Positions 35,826 through 46,671 of a stretch of DNA of 52,828 nucleotides are shown here, in pieces. Source of the stretch: Gemella haemolysans (GTDB lineage: Bacteria; Bacillota; Bacilli; Staphylococcales; Gemellaceae); assembly GCF_028308085.1 (NCBI RefSeq), contig NZ_JAQMFS010000070.1:1-52828 (forward strand), written 5' to 3'. The notes beneath the pieces are model-generated. The model ran no database searches, had not been told where the DNA came from, and saw only the letters and a program-made list of their open reading frames with translations. A program made the position numbers and the translations under genes. How positions within the stretch are numbered: the stretch's first letter is position 1; every line of letters begins with the position of its first letter.

Positions 35826-36536
35826 ATGTCACATAAACAAACACCACATATTAAACCAAATGGAGTAGAGATCGCAGAAACGATTCTTTTACCAGGAGAT
35901 CCTTTAAGAGCGAAATTTATTGCTGAAACTTTCTTAGAAGATGCCGTTTGTTTTAATGAAGTGCGTGGTATGCTAGGATATACTGGAACATACAAAGGTA
36001 AAAAGATTTCTGTAATGGGAACTGGTATGGGACCAGCTAGTATCGGTATTTATTCTTATGAATTAATTCATACATTTGGAGTGAAAAACTTAATTAGAAT
36101 TGGAACTTGTGGAGCATTACAACCAGAAGTAAAATTATACGACGTAATCTTAGGAATGGGATCTTCTACAAATTCAAATTACATGCACCAATACAATATT
36201 CCAGGAAACTATAGCTTAACAGCTTCATTTGATCTATTATTAAAAGCATACAATAAAGCTCAAGAAATGGGACAACAAGTACACGTTGGAAATATTTTAT
36301 GTAGTGAGATTTTCTATAATGCTGATGAAAAAGCTATGGAAAACTGGATTAAAATGGGAGTTTTAGCTGTTGAAATGGAAAGTGCTGCATTATACGCTAA
36401 CGCTACTGCAGCAGGAGTTAATGCTTTAACAATCTTAACAGTAAGTGACTCTTTAGTAACAGGAGAAGAAACTACTCCTGAAGAAAGACAAACAGCATTT
36501 ACTAAAATGATGGAAATTGCTTTAGGTCTGGCATAA
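35826..36536 (+). CDS. deoD: Purine nucleoside phosphorylase DeoD
   Basis: 236 residues; splits purine (deoxy)nucleosides with phosphate into base and (deoxy)ribose-1-phosphate. The hexameric bacterial class is shown by [11 protein letters not shown] (phosphate/ribose site), [18 protein letters not shown] and TVSDSL with the catalytic aspartate. GGGGG precedes the ATG. It is 37 bases upstream of a phosphohexomutase, which suggests a role in feeding pentose/hexose phosphates into glycolysis. Confidence 0.97.
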   Translation: MSHKQTPHIKPNGVEIAETILLPGDPLRAKFIAETFLEDAVCFNEVRGMLGYTGTYKGKKISVMGTGMGPASIGIYSYELIHTFGVKNLIRIGTCGALQPEVKLYDVILGMGSSTNSNYMHQYNIPGNYSLTASFDLLLKAYNKAQEMGQQVHVGNILCSEIFYNADEKAMENWIKMGVLAVEMESAALYANATAAGVNALTILTVSDSLVTGEETTPEERQTAFTKMMEIALGLA

Positions 36537-36573
36537 AATTAAAATTTAAGAGATAATTTAGAGGTAATATTAT

Positions 36574-38295
36574 ATGAGTAACTATCAAGAACTATATGAA
36601 AAATGGTTAAACAGTTCAGCTTTAACTGAAGAAGAAAAACTTCAATTAAAAAACATAGCTGATGATGAAGTAGAAAAAGAAGATAGATTTTATAAAGAAT
36701 TAGAATTCGGAACTGCGGGATTACGTGGTAAAGTAGGTATGGGTTCAAATAGAATGAATAGATTCATTATCGCTCGTGCTACAAAAGCGTTAGCGCAAAC
36801 TATTATCGACAATGGATTACAAGAAAAAGGTATTGCTATTGCACACGATCCACGTCTTTTTTCAAAAGAATTTGCTAAACTAGCAGCATTAGTAATGGCT
36901 AGTAACGGAGTTAAAGCATACTTATTCGAAGATTTACGTCCAACTCCAGAATTATCATTTGCAGTTCGTTACTTAGGAACAGCTAGTGGTATTAACATTA
37001 CAGCAAGTCATAATCCTAAAGAATATAATGGATATAAAGTATACTGGCAAGAAGGATCTCAAATTAAATCTGACATAAGCGATAAAGTTTTAGAATACAT
37101 TAACTCAATGGATATCTTTGACAACTATGTTACTTTAACAGAAGAAGAAGCTCAAGAAAAAGGATTACTAGTTTACATTGGTCAAGAAATTGATGAAGAA
37201 TTCTATAGAGAATCTTTAAATTGTGCAATTAATGATGAAAATATTGATAAAGACATTTCTGTAGTTTATACTCCATTAAATGGGGCGGGGTACAAAGCTG
37301 TAACAACAGTTCTTGCCCGTCGTGGATTCAAAAATGTTCATGTTGTTGAAGAACAAAAAGATCCAGATGGAACTTTCCCAACAATTGAATATCCAAACCC
37401 AGAAGATACTGCAGCATTTGAATATGGTGAAAGATTAGCTAAAGAAGTTAATGCAGATGTAATCATCGCGACTGACCCTGACTGTGACCGTCTTGCTGTA
37501 GAAGTAATTCACAATGGTGAAGTAGTTTCTCTAAATGGTAACCAAGCTGGAGCGGTATTAGTACAATATGTTATTGAAAATCTTGCTAAACAAAATAAAC
37601 TTCCTGAAAACCCAGTATTAGTTAAATCTATCGTAACTTCTAAAATGGTTGAACCACTTTGTAAAGAATACGGAGTAGAAGTAATTGACGTTCTAACTGG
37701 ATTCAAAAACATCTGTGCATTGCCAAATGAATGGGATATTACAGGTGAGAAAAACTATGTAATGGGATATGAAGAAAGTATCGGATACAACGTTGGTACA
37801 TTCTTACGTGATAAAGATGGTGTAACAATCGCTATGTTATTAGTAGAAGCTGCAGCATTCTACAAGGCACAAGGTAAAACATTAGTTGACGTACTTGACG
37901 GATTCTATGAAAAATATGGGTACTACTTAGATAAAACTATCTCAATAGTTTTAGAAGGTGCAGCAGGTGCTCAAAGAATTAAACGTATGATGGAAAAATA
38001 TCGTGAAATCTTTGCTCGTGAAATTGCTGGAAGTGAAGTAGTAGCTATTACTGACTATCTAGTACAAAAAGAAAAAACTGTAGCTACTGGAGAAGAAAAA
38101 GATATCGAAATTGAAAAAACTGATGCTGTTAAATTCAGCTATTCAGACGAATCTTGGTATACTTTACGTCCAAGTGGAACAGAACCAAAAGTAAAACTTT
38201 ATATCTATGTTAAAGATGCAGATAAGAAAGTTGCAGAAGAAAAATTAGTTAAATTTGAAGAAAAAGTATTAGAATTACTTTACTCAATTGATTAA
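36574..38295 (+). CDS. pgcA: Phospho-sugar mutase (PgcA-type phosphoglucomutase/phosphomannomutase)
   Basis: 573 residues of the alpha-D-phosphohexomutase superfamily. Catalytic phosphoserine S145 in TASHNPKEYNGYK, metal loop ATDPDCDR, sugar loop GYEESIGY, phosphate loop RPSGTEPKVKLY. Size fits the long PgcA/YhxB class, which makes glucose-1-phosphate for cell-wall glycolipids. Pairing with deoD leaves open a phosphopentomutase-like role on ribose-1-phosphate, since no deoB is seen; that is inference. Confidence 0.9.
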   Translation: MSNYQELYEKWLNSSALTEEEKLQLKNIADDEVEKEDRFYKELEFGTAGLRGKVGMGSNRMNRFIIARATKALAQTIIDNGLQEKGIAIAHDPRLFSKEFAKLAALVMASNGVKAYLFEDLRPTPELSFAVRYLGTASGINITASHNPKEYNGYKVYWQEGSQIKSDISDKVLEYINSMDIFDNYVTLTEEEAQEKGLLVYIGQEIDEEFYRESLNCAINDENIDKDISVVYTPLNGAGYKAVTTVLARRGFKNVHVVEEQKDPDGTFPTIEYPNPEDTAAFEYGERLAKEVNADVIIATDPDCDRLAVEVIHNGEVVSLNGNQAGAVLVQYVIENLAKQNKLPENPVLVKSIVTSKMVEPLCKEYGVEVIDVLTGFKNICALPNEWDITGEKNYVMGYEESIGYNVGTFLRDKDGVTIAMLLVEAAAFYKAQGKTLVDVLDGFYEKYGYYLDKTISIVLEGAAGAQRIKRMMEKYREIFAREIAGSEVVAITDYLVQKEKTVATGEEKDIEIEKTDAVKFSYSDESWYTLRPSGTEPKVKLYIYVKDADKKVAEEKLVKFEEKVLELLYSID

Positions 38296-38302
38296 TAATA
38301 AG

Positions 38303-38339
38303 AAAAAAGGAAGTGAGAAAAAATCTCACTTCCTTTTTT
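38303..38339. terminator. Bidirectional terminator
   Basis: AAAAAAGGAAGTGAGA (38303-38318) pairs perfectly with TCTCACTTCCTTTTTT (38324-38339), between the convergent mutase and thioesterase genes. Confidence 0.92.
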
Positions 38340-38340
38340 G

Positions 38341-38841
38341 CTATTTATTATAATATTTTAGGTATTCTTTACAAAATTGTCTTGCTGTTAATTTCCCGCT
38401 TTGTCTATCTGCGTATGAAGAACTAACAAATTTTGAAATTTCGTCAGTATATTCTACTTTTGGTAAAGGTTTCTCAAGGACAGTTTCTCTATTAATAGCG
38501 AATGTTGAGAAACAGATTCCAACTAGACGAGTATGTCTAGTTTCATGATTAAATGCACTTAGTTCTGCAAAAATCTCTACACTTCTTGTACCAACTCTAG
38601 AAATATAACTATCAATAATTAATGCTTCGTGTCTATGGACAACATCTAAAAATTGATATGTATCAATACTTGCTGTAAAGAAGGGTAGGTGTGTATATCT
38701 ACGTATTACTAAACCTTGTACATCGTCAAGCCAGTATAGAGTTTGACCGCCGAATAATGTGTCATGTCTGTTCATATGGTTAGGATAGATAGTATGGAAG
38801 TTTTCAATCCTAGTATCTTTATAATTCATAACTTCTTGCAT
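38341..38841 (-). CDS. Acyl-CoA thioesterase, hotdog fold (YciA/BACH type)
   Basis: 166 residues. The hotdog core is seen in YPNHMNRHDTLFGGQTLYWLDD (N-H-x-x-T-x-F-G-G-x-x-x-x-W-x-D), with SIDTYQFLDVVHRHEAL and a second-strand region RSVEIFAEL. Hydrolyses acyl-CoA thioesters in the cytoplasm; chain-length preference cannot be read. ATG at 38841 has AAGGAG 9 bases upstream. Confidence 0.9.
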   Translation of the reverse strand: MQEVMNYKDTRIENFHTIYPNHMNRHDTLFGGQTLYWLDDVQGLVIRRYTHLPFFTASIDTYQFLDVVHRHEALIIDSYISRVGTRSVEIFAELSAFNHETRHTRLVGICFSTFAINRETVLEKPLPKVEYTDEISKFVSSSYADRQSGKLTARQFCKEYLKYYNK

Positions 38842-38978
38842 GAAAAAGATCTCCTTAAAATTTAATTTTACTAATGTCTAATATAAAATTAGAATACTTA
38901 TGTAATTGTAACATAAATATAAAGATTTATTAAGTAAGATTGTTTATAATATTATAAAAAAGATATATGATTATAATC

Positions 38979-39008
38979 TTTACATTTTGTTAAAAAGTAT
39001 ATTATAAT
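38979..39008 (+). promoter_or_regulatory. Promoter of pepT
   Basis: TTTACA (38979-38984), 18-base spacer, TATAAT (39003-39008). Confidence 0.6.
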
Positions 39009-39037
39009 AAAAGAAAATACAAATGAGGTGAAGAATA

Positions 39038-40264
39038 ATGAAATATGAAACTATGTTAGAACGTTTTTTAGGATATGTTAATTTCAAATCTAGATCTAAT
39101 GCGGCTAGTACAACAATCCCGTCTACTCCAGAGCAAAAAGATTTCTTACGTATGTTGAAAGGTCAACTAGAAGAACTAAATCTTAGTGATATAGTTTTAA
39201 ATGAAGAAAATTGGTTTTTAACTGCGACATTACCAGCTAACACTGATAAGCCTTATGACAAAATAGGTTTTATTTCTCATGTAGATACAGCTGATTTTAA
39301 TGTAGAAGGAATAAATCCACAAGTTATTGAAAATTATGATGGAGAAGATATAGTTTTAAATAAAGAATTAAATATTGTAATGACTAAAGAAGAGTTCCCT
39401 AATTTAAGCAATTATAAAGGTCTTACATTAATCACTACAGATGGTACAACATTACTAGGAGCTGATGATAAAGCAGGAATTACTGAAATAGTAGAAGCTA
39501 TTAAATACCTAAGTGAACATCCTGAAATAGAACATGGAGATATTCGTATCGCATTCGGTCCAGATGAAGAAATTGGACGTGGTGCTGATCATTTTGATGC
39601 AAAAGGATTCGCTACGGATTATGCTTATACTATGGATGGTGGAGTTCTAGGAGAGCTTCAATATGAAAGCTTTAATGCTGCACAAATTACATATAAAATT
39701 ACAGGAGTAAGTGTACATCCAGGTACTGCAAAAGGAAAAATGAAAAATGCTAATATGATTGCTGCTGAATTAGCTTCATTATTCCCAGAAAAAGAAGTAC
39801 CTGAGCATACAGAAGGGTATGAAGGATTCTACTTACTACACAATATGCAAGCGAGAATTGAGGAAGCGGAAATGGTTTATATTATCCGTGACCATGATAG
39901 AGAGAAATTCCTAGCTCGTAAAAAATTCGCAGAAGAAGTTGCTGCTAAAATTAATGAAAAATATGGTAATGTTGTTGAATATGAATTATATGATCAATAT
40001 TATAATATGGGTGATGTAATTAAAGAAGATAAACGCTGTGTTGACGTAGCCGAACAGGCAATAAAAAATGTTGGTGTAACACCATTGATAATCCCAATAC
40101 GTGGAGGAACTGATGGTTCTAAAATTTCTTACATGGGTATTCCAACTCCTAATATTTTCGTTGGGGGAGAAAATTTCCACGGACAATATGAATTCAGTTG
40201 CTTAGAACATATGGCAAAAGCGGCTGATACAATAGTGGAGATTGCTAAATTAGCAAAAAAGTAG
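39038..40264 (+). CDS. pepT: Tripeptidase PepT (peptidase T)
   Basis: 408-residue zinc aminotripeptidase of the M20 family. Metal and catalytic residues are in SHVDTAD (H81, D83), GADDKAG, PDEEIGRGAD, MDGG and RGGTDGS. Releases the N-terminal residue from tripeptides in the cytoplasm. ATG follows GAGGTG. Monocistronic, with its own promoter and terminator. Confidence 0.96.
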   Translation: MKYETMLERFLGYVNFKSRSNAASTTIPSTPEQKDFLRMLKGQLEELNLSDIVLNEENWFLTATLPANTDKPYDKIGFISHVDTADFNVEGINPQVIENYDGEDIVLNKELNIVMTKEEFPNLSNYKGLTLITTDGTTLLGADDKAGITEIVEAIKYLSEHPEIEHGDIRIAFGPDEEIGRGADHFDAKGFATDYAYTMDGGVLGELQYESFNAAQITYKITGVSVHPGTAKGKMKNANMIAAELASLFPEKEVPEHTEGYEGFYLLHNMQARIEEAEMVYIIRDHDREKFLARKKFAEEVAAKINEKYGNVVEYELYDQYYNMGDVIKEDKRCVDVAEQAIKNVGVTPLIIPIRGGTDGSKISYMGIPTPNIFVGGENFHGQYEFSCLEHMAKAADTIVEIAKLAKK

Positions 40265-42576
<2,312 letters not shown>

Positions 42577-42581
42577 TAGAA

Positions 42582-42612
42582 AAGAGAATATAGCCAAGTG
42601 CTATGTTCTCTT
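42582..42612 (+). terminator. Terminator after metG
   Basis: AAGAGAATATAGC pairs with GCTATGTTCTCTT, followed by TCTTATT. Confidence 0.75.
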
Positions 42613-42624
42613 TCTTATTAGAAA

Positions 42625-42653
42625 ATCCACCTTGGTTATTAACCAAGGTGGAT
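42625..42653. terminator. Hairpin after the coiled-coil membrane protein gene
   Basis: ATCCACCTTGGTT-ATT-AACCAAGGTGGAT, a perfect 13-bp stem 8 bases past the stop of the minus-strand gene; followed there by TTTTC. Confidence 0.75.
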
Positions 42654-42660
42654 TAGTTTG

Positions 42661-44664
42661 TTATCTAGTTGTTTTCTTTTGAGTGTTTTGGTTTTGGGTA
42701 TTTTGAGAATTAGTAGTATTTTTATTATCATTACTCTTTTGCTTAGGTGCTTCTCTGTTTGTTTCGATTACACGAACTGGATTAACAGGTACAAAAGATC
42801 CATCAGCTACATGATATATTAATCTATTATTTTTAGAAATACCAATACCATTAATATTTAATTGGGCTCCATTACCATAAGTTGATCTAACACTGCTTAG
42901 AGACTCATCAGAATAAATATTTTGTGTAGTCAAGAATTTAATTGCTACTGGACGAGAGATAAAGTTTTCAAGTTGATCATTTTTCTTATCTACAGAAACA
43001 AATTTTTCATTTGCTGTAATATACTGCCCTTGTAAATTCCCAGATGAAATATGATACATAATGTAACCAGCGGGAGAAACTATCTTATCTACTGTTAGTT
43101 TTGTTCCAGGTTCAATTACTTCACCTGGTTCTGACCAAGAAGCTGATTTAAATGCGTGAATTTTTTTATTAACTGTAACTTCACGGTCCACGTCGAATGA
43201 GTAAGATGAGAATGTTCCAGCTAATTTCGCAGTTATTTCTTCATCTTGCGCTTCTGAATCTATACGAATAGCGTTGGCTTGTTCTTGTGCTTTAAGAATT
43301 TTTTCTTTTTCCTCAGCTTCTTTTTGTTTTTTCAATTCGTCTGTAGTATCGACAGCGCTATTGTTTGTCTCACCGAAACTGATATAGTGCTCCTTAGCAG
43401 AAGAAATAAATTTCAGAGTAACTAAGAAACAAATTGATAACAATAATGCTAAGATTATTGAAGTTGCAATTCTAACCTTAATATTTTTTGCTACTTTTTT
43501 TATTTTATCATAATTCTCAACTTTATTTCTTAAAATAGATTTAGAAATGAAAGCTTTAATACTTAGAAGAGATACCATGAATATATTTTTAGGTTTGTTG
43601 TCAATATATTTAACTTTAAATGCGGTTTCATCTTCATTGACAACTTCTTTTTTGATACTGTGAATTTCCTTTTTAAGCCCATCTAGTTTATATTCAATAT
43701 CAAGATTTTTTTGAATTTTTTCTATTGCCTTTTTCTCAGTTGTAATATCTTGTAGAATAACTTGTCTTTGAGAATTTAAAACATTAAGTCTTTTTTCTTC
43801 TAGCATTATTTTCTCTTTATCAGCTTTTCTATTTTTTAGAGTAGAGATAGTAAGTTTCTTTTCTTCTATTTTATCTTCTAGAGAAATTAATGAAGTTTGT
43901 AATGATAGAAGAGTATTTTCGTGCTCTCTCTTCTCATTTTCTTTTTGTAATAGTTCTAATTTTTTCTTATCTTCTGATAACTTAAATTCTTTTTCTTTTC
44001 GTCTAAATTCTCTTTTTCTTTTTTCTTCTTGTTCTTTTTCGATACGTTCTTTTTCAAGGCGATCTTTTTCTCTTTGTTCAGCTTTTTCTTTTTCGATACG
44101 TTGACGTTCTAATTCTTTTTCACGAGCGATTCGTTCTTTTTCAAGACGTTCTTGTTCACGTTTTTCCGCTTTTTCTTTTTCGATGCGTTGACGTTCCAGT
44201 TCTTTTTCACGAGCGATTCGTTCTTTTTCAAGACGTTCTTGTTCACGTTTTTCCGCTTTTTCTTTTTCAATGCGTTGACGCTCTAATTCTTTTTCTCGAG
44301 CAATACGTTCTTTTTCAAGTCTTTCTCTTTCAGCACGAGCAAGTTCGTTTTTCTTCTTCTCTTCTTCTATCTTACGTTGTTGCTCTTCAAATTGTTTTTT
44401 AGCTTTTTCTAGCTCTAAAGCACGTTTTTTTAACTCTTGTTCTTGTTTTTTTACTTCTTTTTCTTTTTCTCGAAGTTCTTTTTCAATTGCAGATTCATCA
44501 ATATGAGAATCTGTCTTTTCGTTATCCTTAGATTCATTATTTTTAAAATTAAGAGTTTTCACTTGGTTTTTTAAACGACCAAAAAAAGATGTAGAGTTAT
44601 CTTTTTCTTCAGTCGTGTCTGTAGTATCATTTTTAACTACTATATCTTTTTCTTCTTTTGACAT
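42661..44664 (-). CDS. Coiled-coil single-pass membrane protein with SH3-like (DUF5776-like) C-terminus
   Basis: 667 residues, start at 44664 (GAAAGGA upstream; the ATG at 44685 has none). About residues 60-370 are a near-continuous Glu/Lys/Arg coiled coil, including 29-residue tandem repeats (unit begins RLEKERIAREKELERQRIEK) encoded by 87-bp DNA repeats. One membrane helix (about 415-435, IATSIILALLLSICFLVTL) follows a basic stretch, so the coil should be cytoplasmic. Outside are two SH3-like segments; the first ends GQYITANEKFV, recalling the YITANKKFV ending of DUF5776/S-layer-type wall-binding domains, and the second ends VADGSFVPVN. The tail is Asn/Gln/Thr-rich. Possibly links wall and cytoplasm. 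I know no characterised homologue. Confidence 0.7.
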   Translation of the reverse strand: MSKEEKDIVVKNDTTDTTEEKDNSTSFFGRLKNQVKTLNFKNNESKDNEKTDSHIDESAIEKELREKEKEVKKQEQELKKRALELEKAKKQFEEQQRKIEEEKKKNELARAERERLEKERIAREKELERQRIEKEKAEKREQERLEKERIAREKELERQRIEKEKAEKREQERLEKERIAREKELERQRIEKEKAEQREKDRLEKERIEKEQEEKRKREFRRKEKEFKLSEDKKKLELLQKENEKREHENTLLSLQTSLISLEDKIEEKKLTISTLKNRKADKEKIMLEEKRLNVLNSQRQVILQDITTEKKAIEKIQKNLDIEYKLDGLKKEIHSIKKEVVNEDETAFKVKYIDNKPKNIFMVSLLSIKAFISKSILRNKVENYDKIKKVAKNIKVRIATSIILALLLSICFLVTLKFISSAKEHYISFGETNNSAVDTTDELKKQKEAEEKEKILKAQEQANAIRIDSEAQDEEITAKLAGTFSSYSFDVDREVTVNKKIHAFKSASWSEPGEVIEPGTKLTVDKIVSPAGYIMYHISSGNLQGQYITANEKFVSVDKKNDQLENFISRPVAIKFLTTQNIYSDESLSSVRSTYGNGAQLNINGIGISKNNRLIYHVADGSFVPVNPVRVIETNREAPKQKSNDNKNTTNSQNTQNQNTQKKTTR
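44081..44341 (-). repeat. 87-bp tandem coding repeats
   Basis: Units at 44081-44167 and 44168-44254 are almost identical at DNA level; a third (44255-44341) is recognisable but decays at its far end. Each encodes 29 residues, in frame, so copy number can change without breaking the gene. 29 is four heptads plus one residue, so the coiled-coil register shifts at each unit. Confidence 0.85.
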
Positions 44665-44777
44665 AAAAATAATCCTTTCAAACAATATTCCATTCTATTA
44701 TATCATAAAATAATAACAAAACTACATAAAAAACGCTTAAAATCATATTAAATTATGTAAAAAACTTTTAACTCTAA

Positions 44778-44806
44778 TTGAAATATGTTATCATTAGTTG
44801 TAGATA
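44778..44806 (+). promoter_or_regulatory. Possible promoter of tpx and the ECF operon
   Basis: TTGAAA (44778-44783), 17-base spacer, TAGATA (44801-44806), 40 bases before tpx. Confidence 0.45.
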
Positions 44807-44846
44807 GTTTTATCAATATAAATTATATTAAAAAGAGGTATTAATT

Positions 44847-45344
44847 ATGAAGAAAACAATAAGCTTTAAAGGAACACCAGTTACTATTGAAGATAAGTTA
44901 AATTTAGGTGATGTTTTCCCAAATTTTAGAGCTGTTACTAAAACATTATCAGAGTTTGAATTATCAGATTATAAAGGGAAAAAAGTAATTGTCAACACAT
45001 TCCCATCAGTAGACACAGGAGTATGTGCTTTACAAACTATTAACTTTAATAAAGCAGTAGGTGATTTAGCTGATACAGTAGTTATTACAGTATCAAAAGA
45101 CTTACCATTTGCATTAGGAAGATTCTGTGCTGATAAAGAAATTAATAATGCAATTACTGTTTCTGATTATAAATATCGTGATTTTGAAACTAACAATGGA
45201 TTATTAATTGAAGAATTAGGTTTATTATCTCGTGCTGTATTCGTCCTTGATGAGGAAGGAGTTATTCGCTATAAAGAAGTGTTAGAGGAAGTCGGTGAAG
45301 AGCCAGACTACAACAATGCTCTAGATGCACTGAAGAAATTATAG
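44847..45344 (+). CDS. tpx: Thiol peroxidase Tpx
   Basis: 165-residue atypical 2-Cys peroxiredoxin. Peroxidatic cysteine C60 in PSVDTGVCALQT, resolving cysteine C94 in ALGRFCADKE; both in the expected places. Reduces hydrogen and alkyl peroxides using thioredoxin. In streptococci tpx follows psaA; here it heads an unrelated ECF transporter operon, with an 11-base gap to the next gene. Confidence 0.96.
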   Translation: MKKTISFKGTPVTIEDKLNLGDVFPNFRAVTKTLSEFELSDYKGKKVIVNTFPSVDTGVCALQTINFNKAVGDLADTVVITVSKDLPFALGRFCADKEINNAITVSDYKYRDFETNNGLLIEELGLLSRAVFVLDEEGVIRYKEVLEEVGEEPDYNNALDALKKL

Positions 45345-45355
45345 TGAGGTAATAG

Positions 45356-45976
45356 ATGACAGAATTAAAATATATAAACAAAGAAGAAAATAAAAATTTA
45401 CAGATTAAAGATTTAATTACTTTAGGGCTTTATACTATTTTATTAATTCTTGTAATGGCTGTGGGAATTGGAATTTCAACACTTTTAACATCATTAATAT
45501 TTGGTGGAAAAGTCTATTTTGCTACTTATACTTCTATTACGGCTGCCCTAGTTTGTGGAAGTGTGTATAGTTTAATTTTTAATAAAATTAATAAAAATAT
45601 GGCAATATTTATTATGATAGCAATTATTGGTATTTTTATGACTGTATCTGGTCACTCTGTAGTAGGTGGAGTTGTTCTAATTGGAGCGGCAGTTTTAGCG
45701 GAGATTGCATTCAGATATGGAAATGAATATTTATCATATTTATTCTTTAATTTAGGAAATATTGGATTAATATTACCAATGTTTTTTATGAAAGATGCAT
45801 ATGTAAAACATCTTCAAAATAGAAATTATTCTCAAGAAAAAATTAACTTAGTTATGAGTTCTACTGATATGAAAACATTTATTTTTATAGTTATCTTCAC
45901 AATAATTTTCTCAATTATTGGAACTTATCTTGGAAGAAAATTATATTTCAAGAATTTCAATAAAGCAGGTATATAG
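45356..45976 (+). CDS. ECF transporter substrate-binding (S) component, Trep_Strep/MptD family
   Basis: 206 residues, about five or six membrane helices after a short charged N-terminus. The general form and GHSVVGGVVLIGAAVLAE region fit the Trep_Strep (TIGR02185) integral membrane proteins, S components of energy-coupling-factor vitamin or metal transporters. The substrate is unknown. It is directly followed by its own T and A components, so this is a dedicated (group I) ECF system. Confidence 0.75.
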   Translation: MTELKYINKEENKNLQIKDLITLGLYTILLILVMAVGIGISTLLTSLIFGGKVYFATYTSITAALVCGSVYSLIFNKINKNMAIFIMIAIIGIFMTVSGHSVVGGVVLIGAAVLAEIAFRYGNEYLSYLFFNLGNIGLILPMFFMKDAYVKHLQNRNYSQEKINLVMSSTDMKTFIFIVIFTIIFSIIGTYLGRKLYFKNFNKAGI

Positions 45977-45977
45977 T

Positions 45978-46667
45978 ATGTTGAAGTTAGATATAAGAAC
46001 TAAGATTTTTATATTGATCATTGCTAATATTTTAATGTTTAAAATGATGTCAATTAGCACACATTTATTTATTGCACTTTGTTTTTCAATATACTTAGGA
46101 ATAAGTTCTAACTTTAAAAGAATGATTAGATTTTTCGGGATATATCTTTTCTTAACAGCTTATGAAGTATTCTTTGCTCATACAGTAACACTTCAAGTTC
46201 TTGACAGTTTCTTACTACTAACAGCTCTAATGTTTAAAACTTTATATTTCCCACTATGTGCGGGTATGGCGTTGGTTAGTAGTTCAAAAGTATCTGAATT
46301 GATATGTTTTTTAAGAAACATCAGATTGCCAAAGAAAATGATAATAGTTCTTGCAGTTTTATATAGATTTTTTCCTGTTTTACTTACAGATTACAAACAA
46401 ATAAAGAATTCATTAAAAATGAAGGGGATTGGAGTAAGTAGAGGTTACTACTTACTTCATCCATTTAAATTTTTCGAATATATATTTGTTCCTTATGTAA
46501 TTATAAGTACAAATATTGCTAATGAACTTTCTGTTTCGTGTTTGTGCCGTGGTATAGATAATGAAGAAAAACCAACTAGTTATATTGAATTAAAGTTTAA
46601 CAAACTCGATTATTTGGTTATGGTAGCTGTTACTATAATTTTTTGTTTTATTATGTTTATGAGGTGA
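45978..46667 (+). CDS. ECF transporter transmembrane (T) component, EcfT-like
   Basis: 229 residues from ATG 45978, placed right after the upstream stop (the in-frame ATG at 45918 would overlap the S gene and has no site). Membrane helices are followed by the coupling-helix motif FPVLLTDYKQIKNSLKMKGI and a second arginine-containing coupling helix ELSVSCLCRGID, which contact the two ATPase domains. Confidence 0.85.
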   Translation: MLKLDIRTKIFILIIANILMFKMMSISTHLFIALCFSIYLGISSNFKRMIRFFGIYLFLTAYEVFFAHTVTLQVLDSFLLLTALMFKTLYFPLCAGMALVSSSKVSELICFLRNIRLPKKMIIVLAVLYRFFPVLLTDYKQIKNSLKMKGIGVSRGYYLLHPFKFFEYIFVPYVIISTNIANELSVSCLCRGIDNEEKPTSYIELKFNKLDYLVMVAVTIIFCFIMFMR

Positions 46668-46671
46668 TAAG

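Noticed and set aside
42856-42960. Sortase-type LPXTG signal in the coiled-coil protein
   Set aside because: No LPXTG motif or C-terminal hydrophobic/charged tail; the protein is held by an internal membrane helix.
43900-44460. CRISPR-like or MITE-like repeats on the plus strand
   Set aside because: The repeats are in frame, contiguous without spacers and encode the coiled coil; they are coding repeats.
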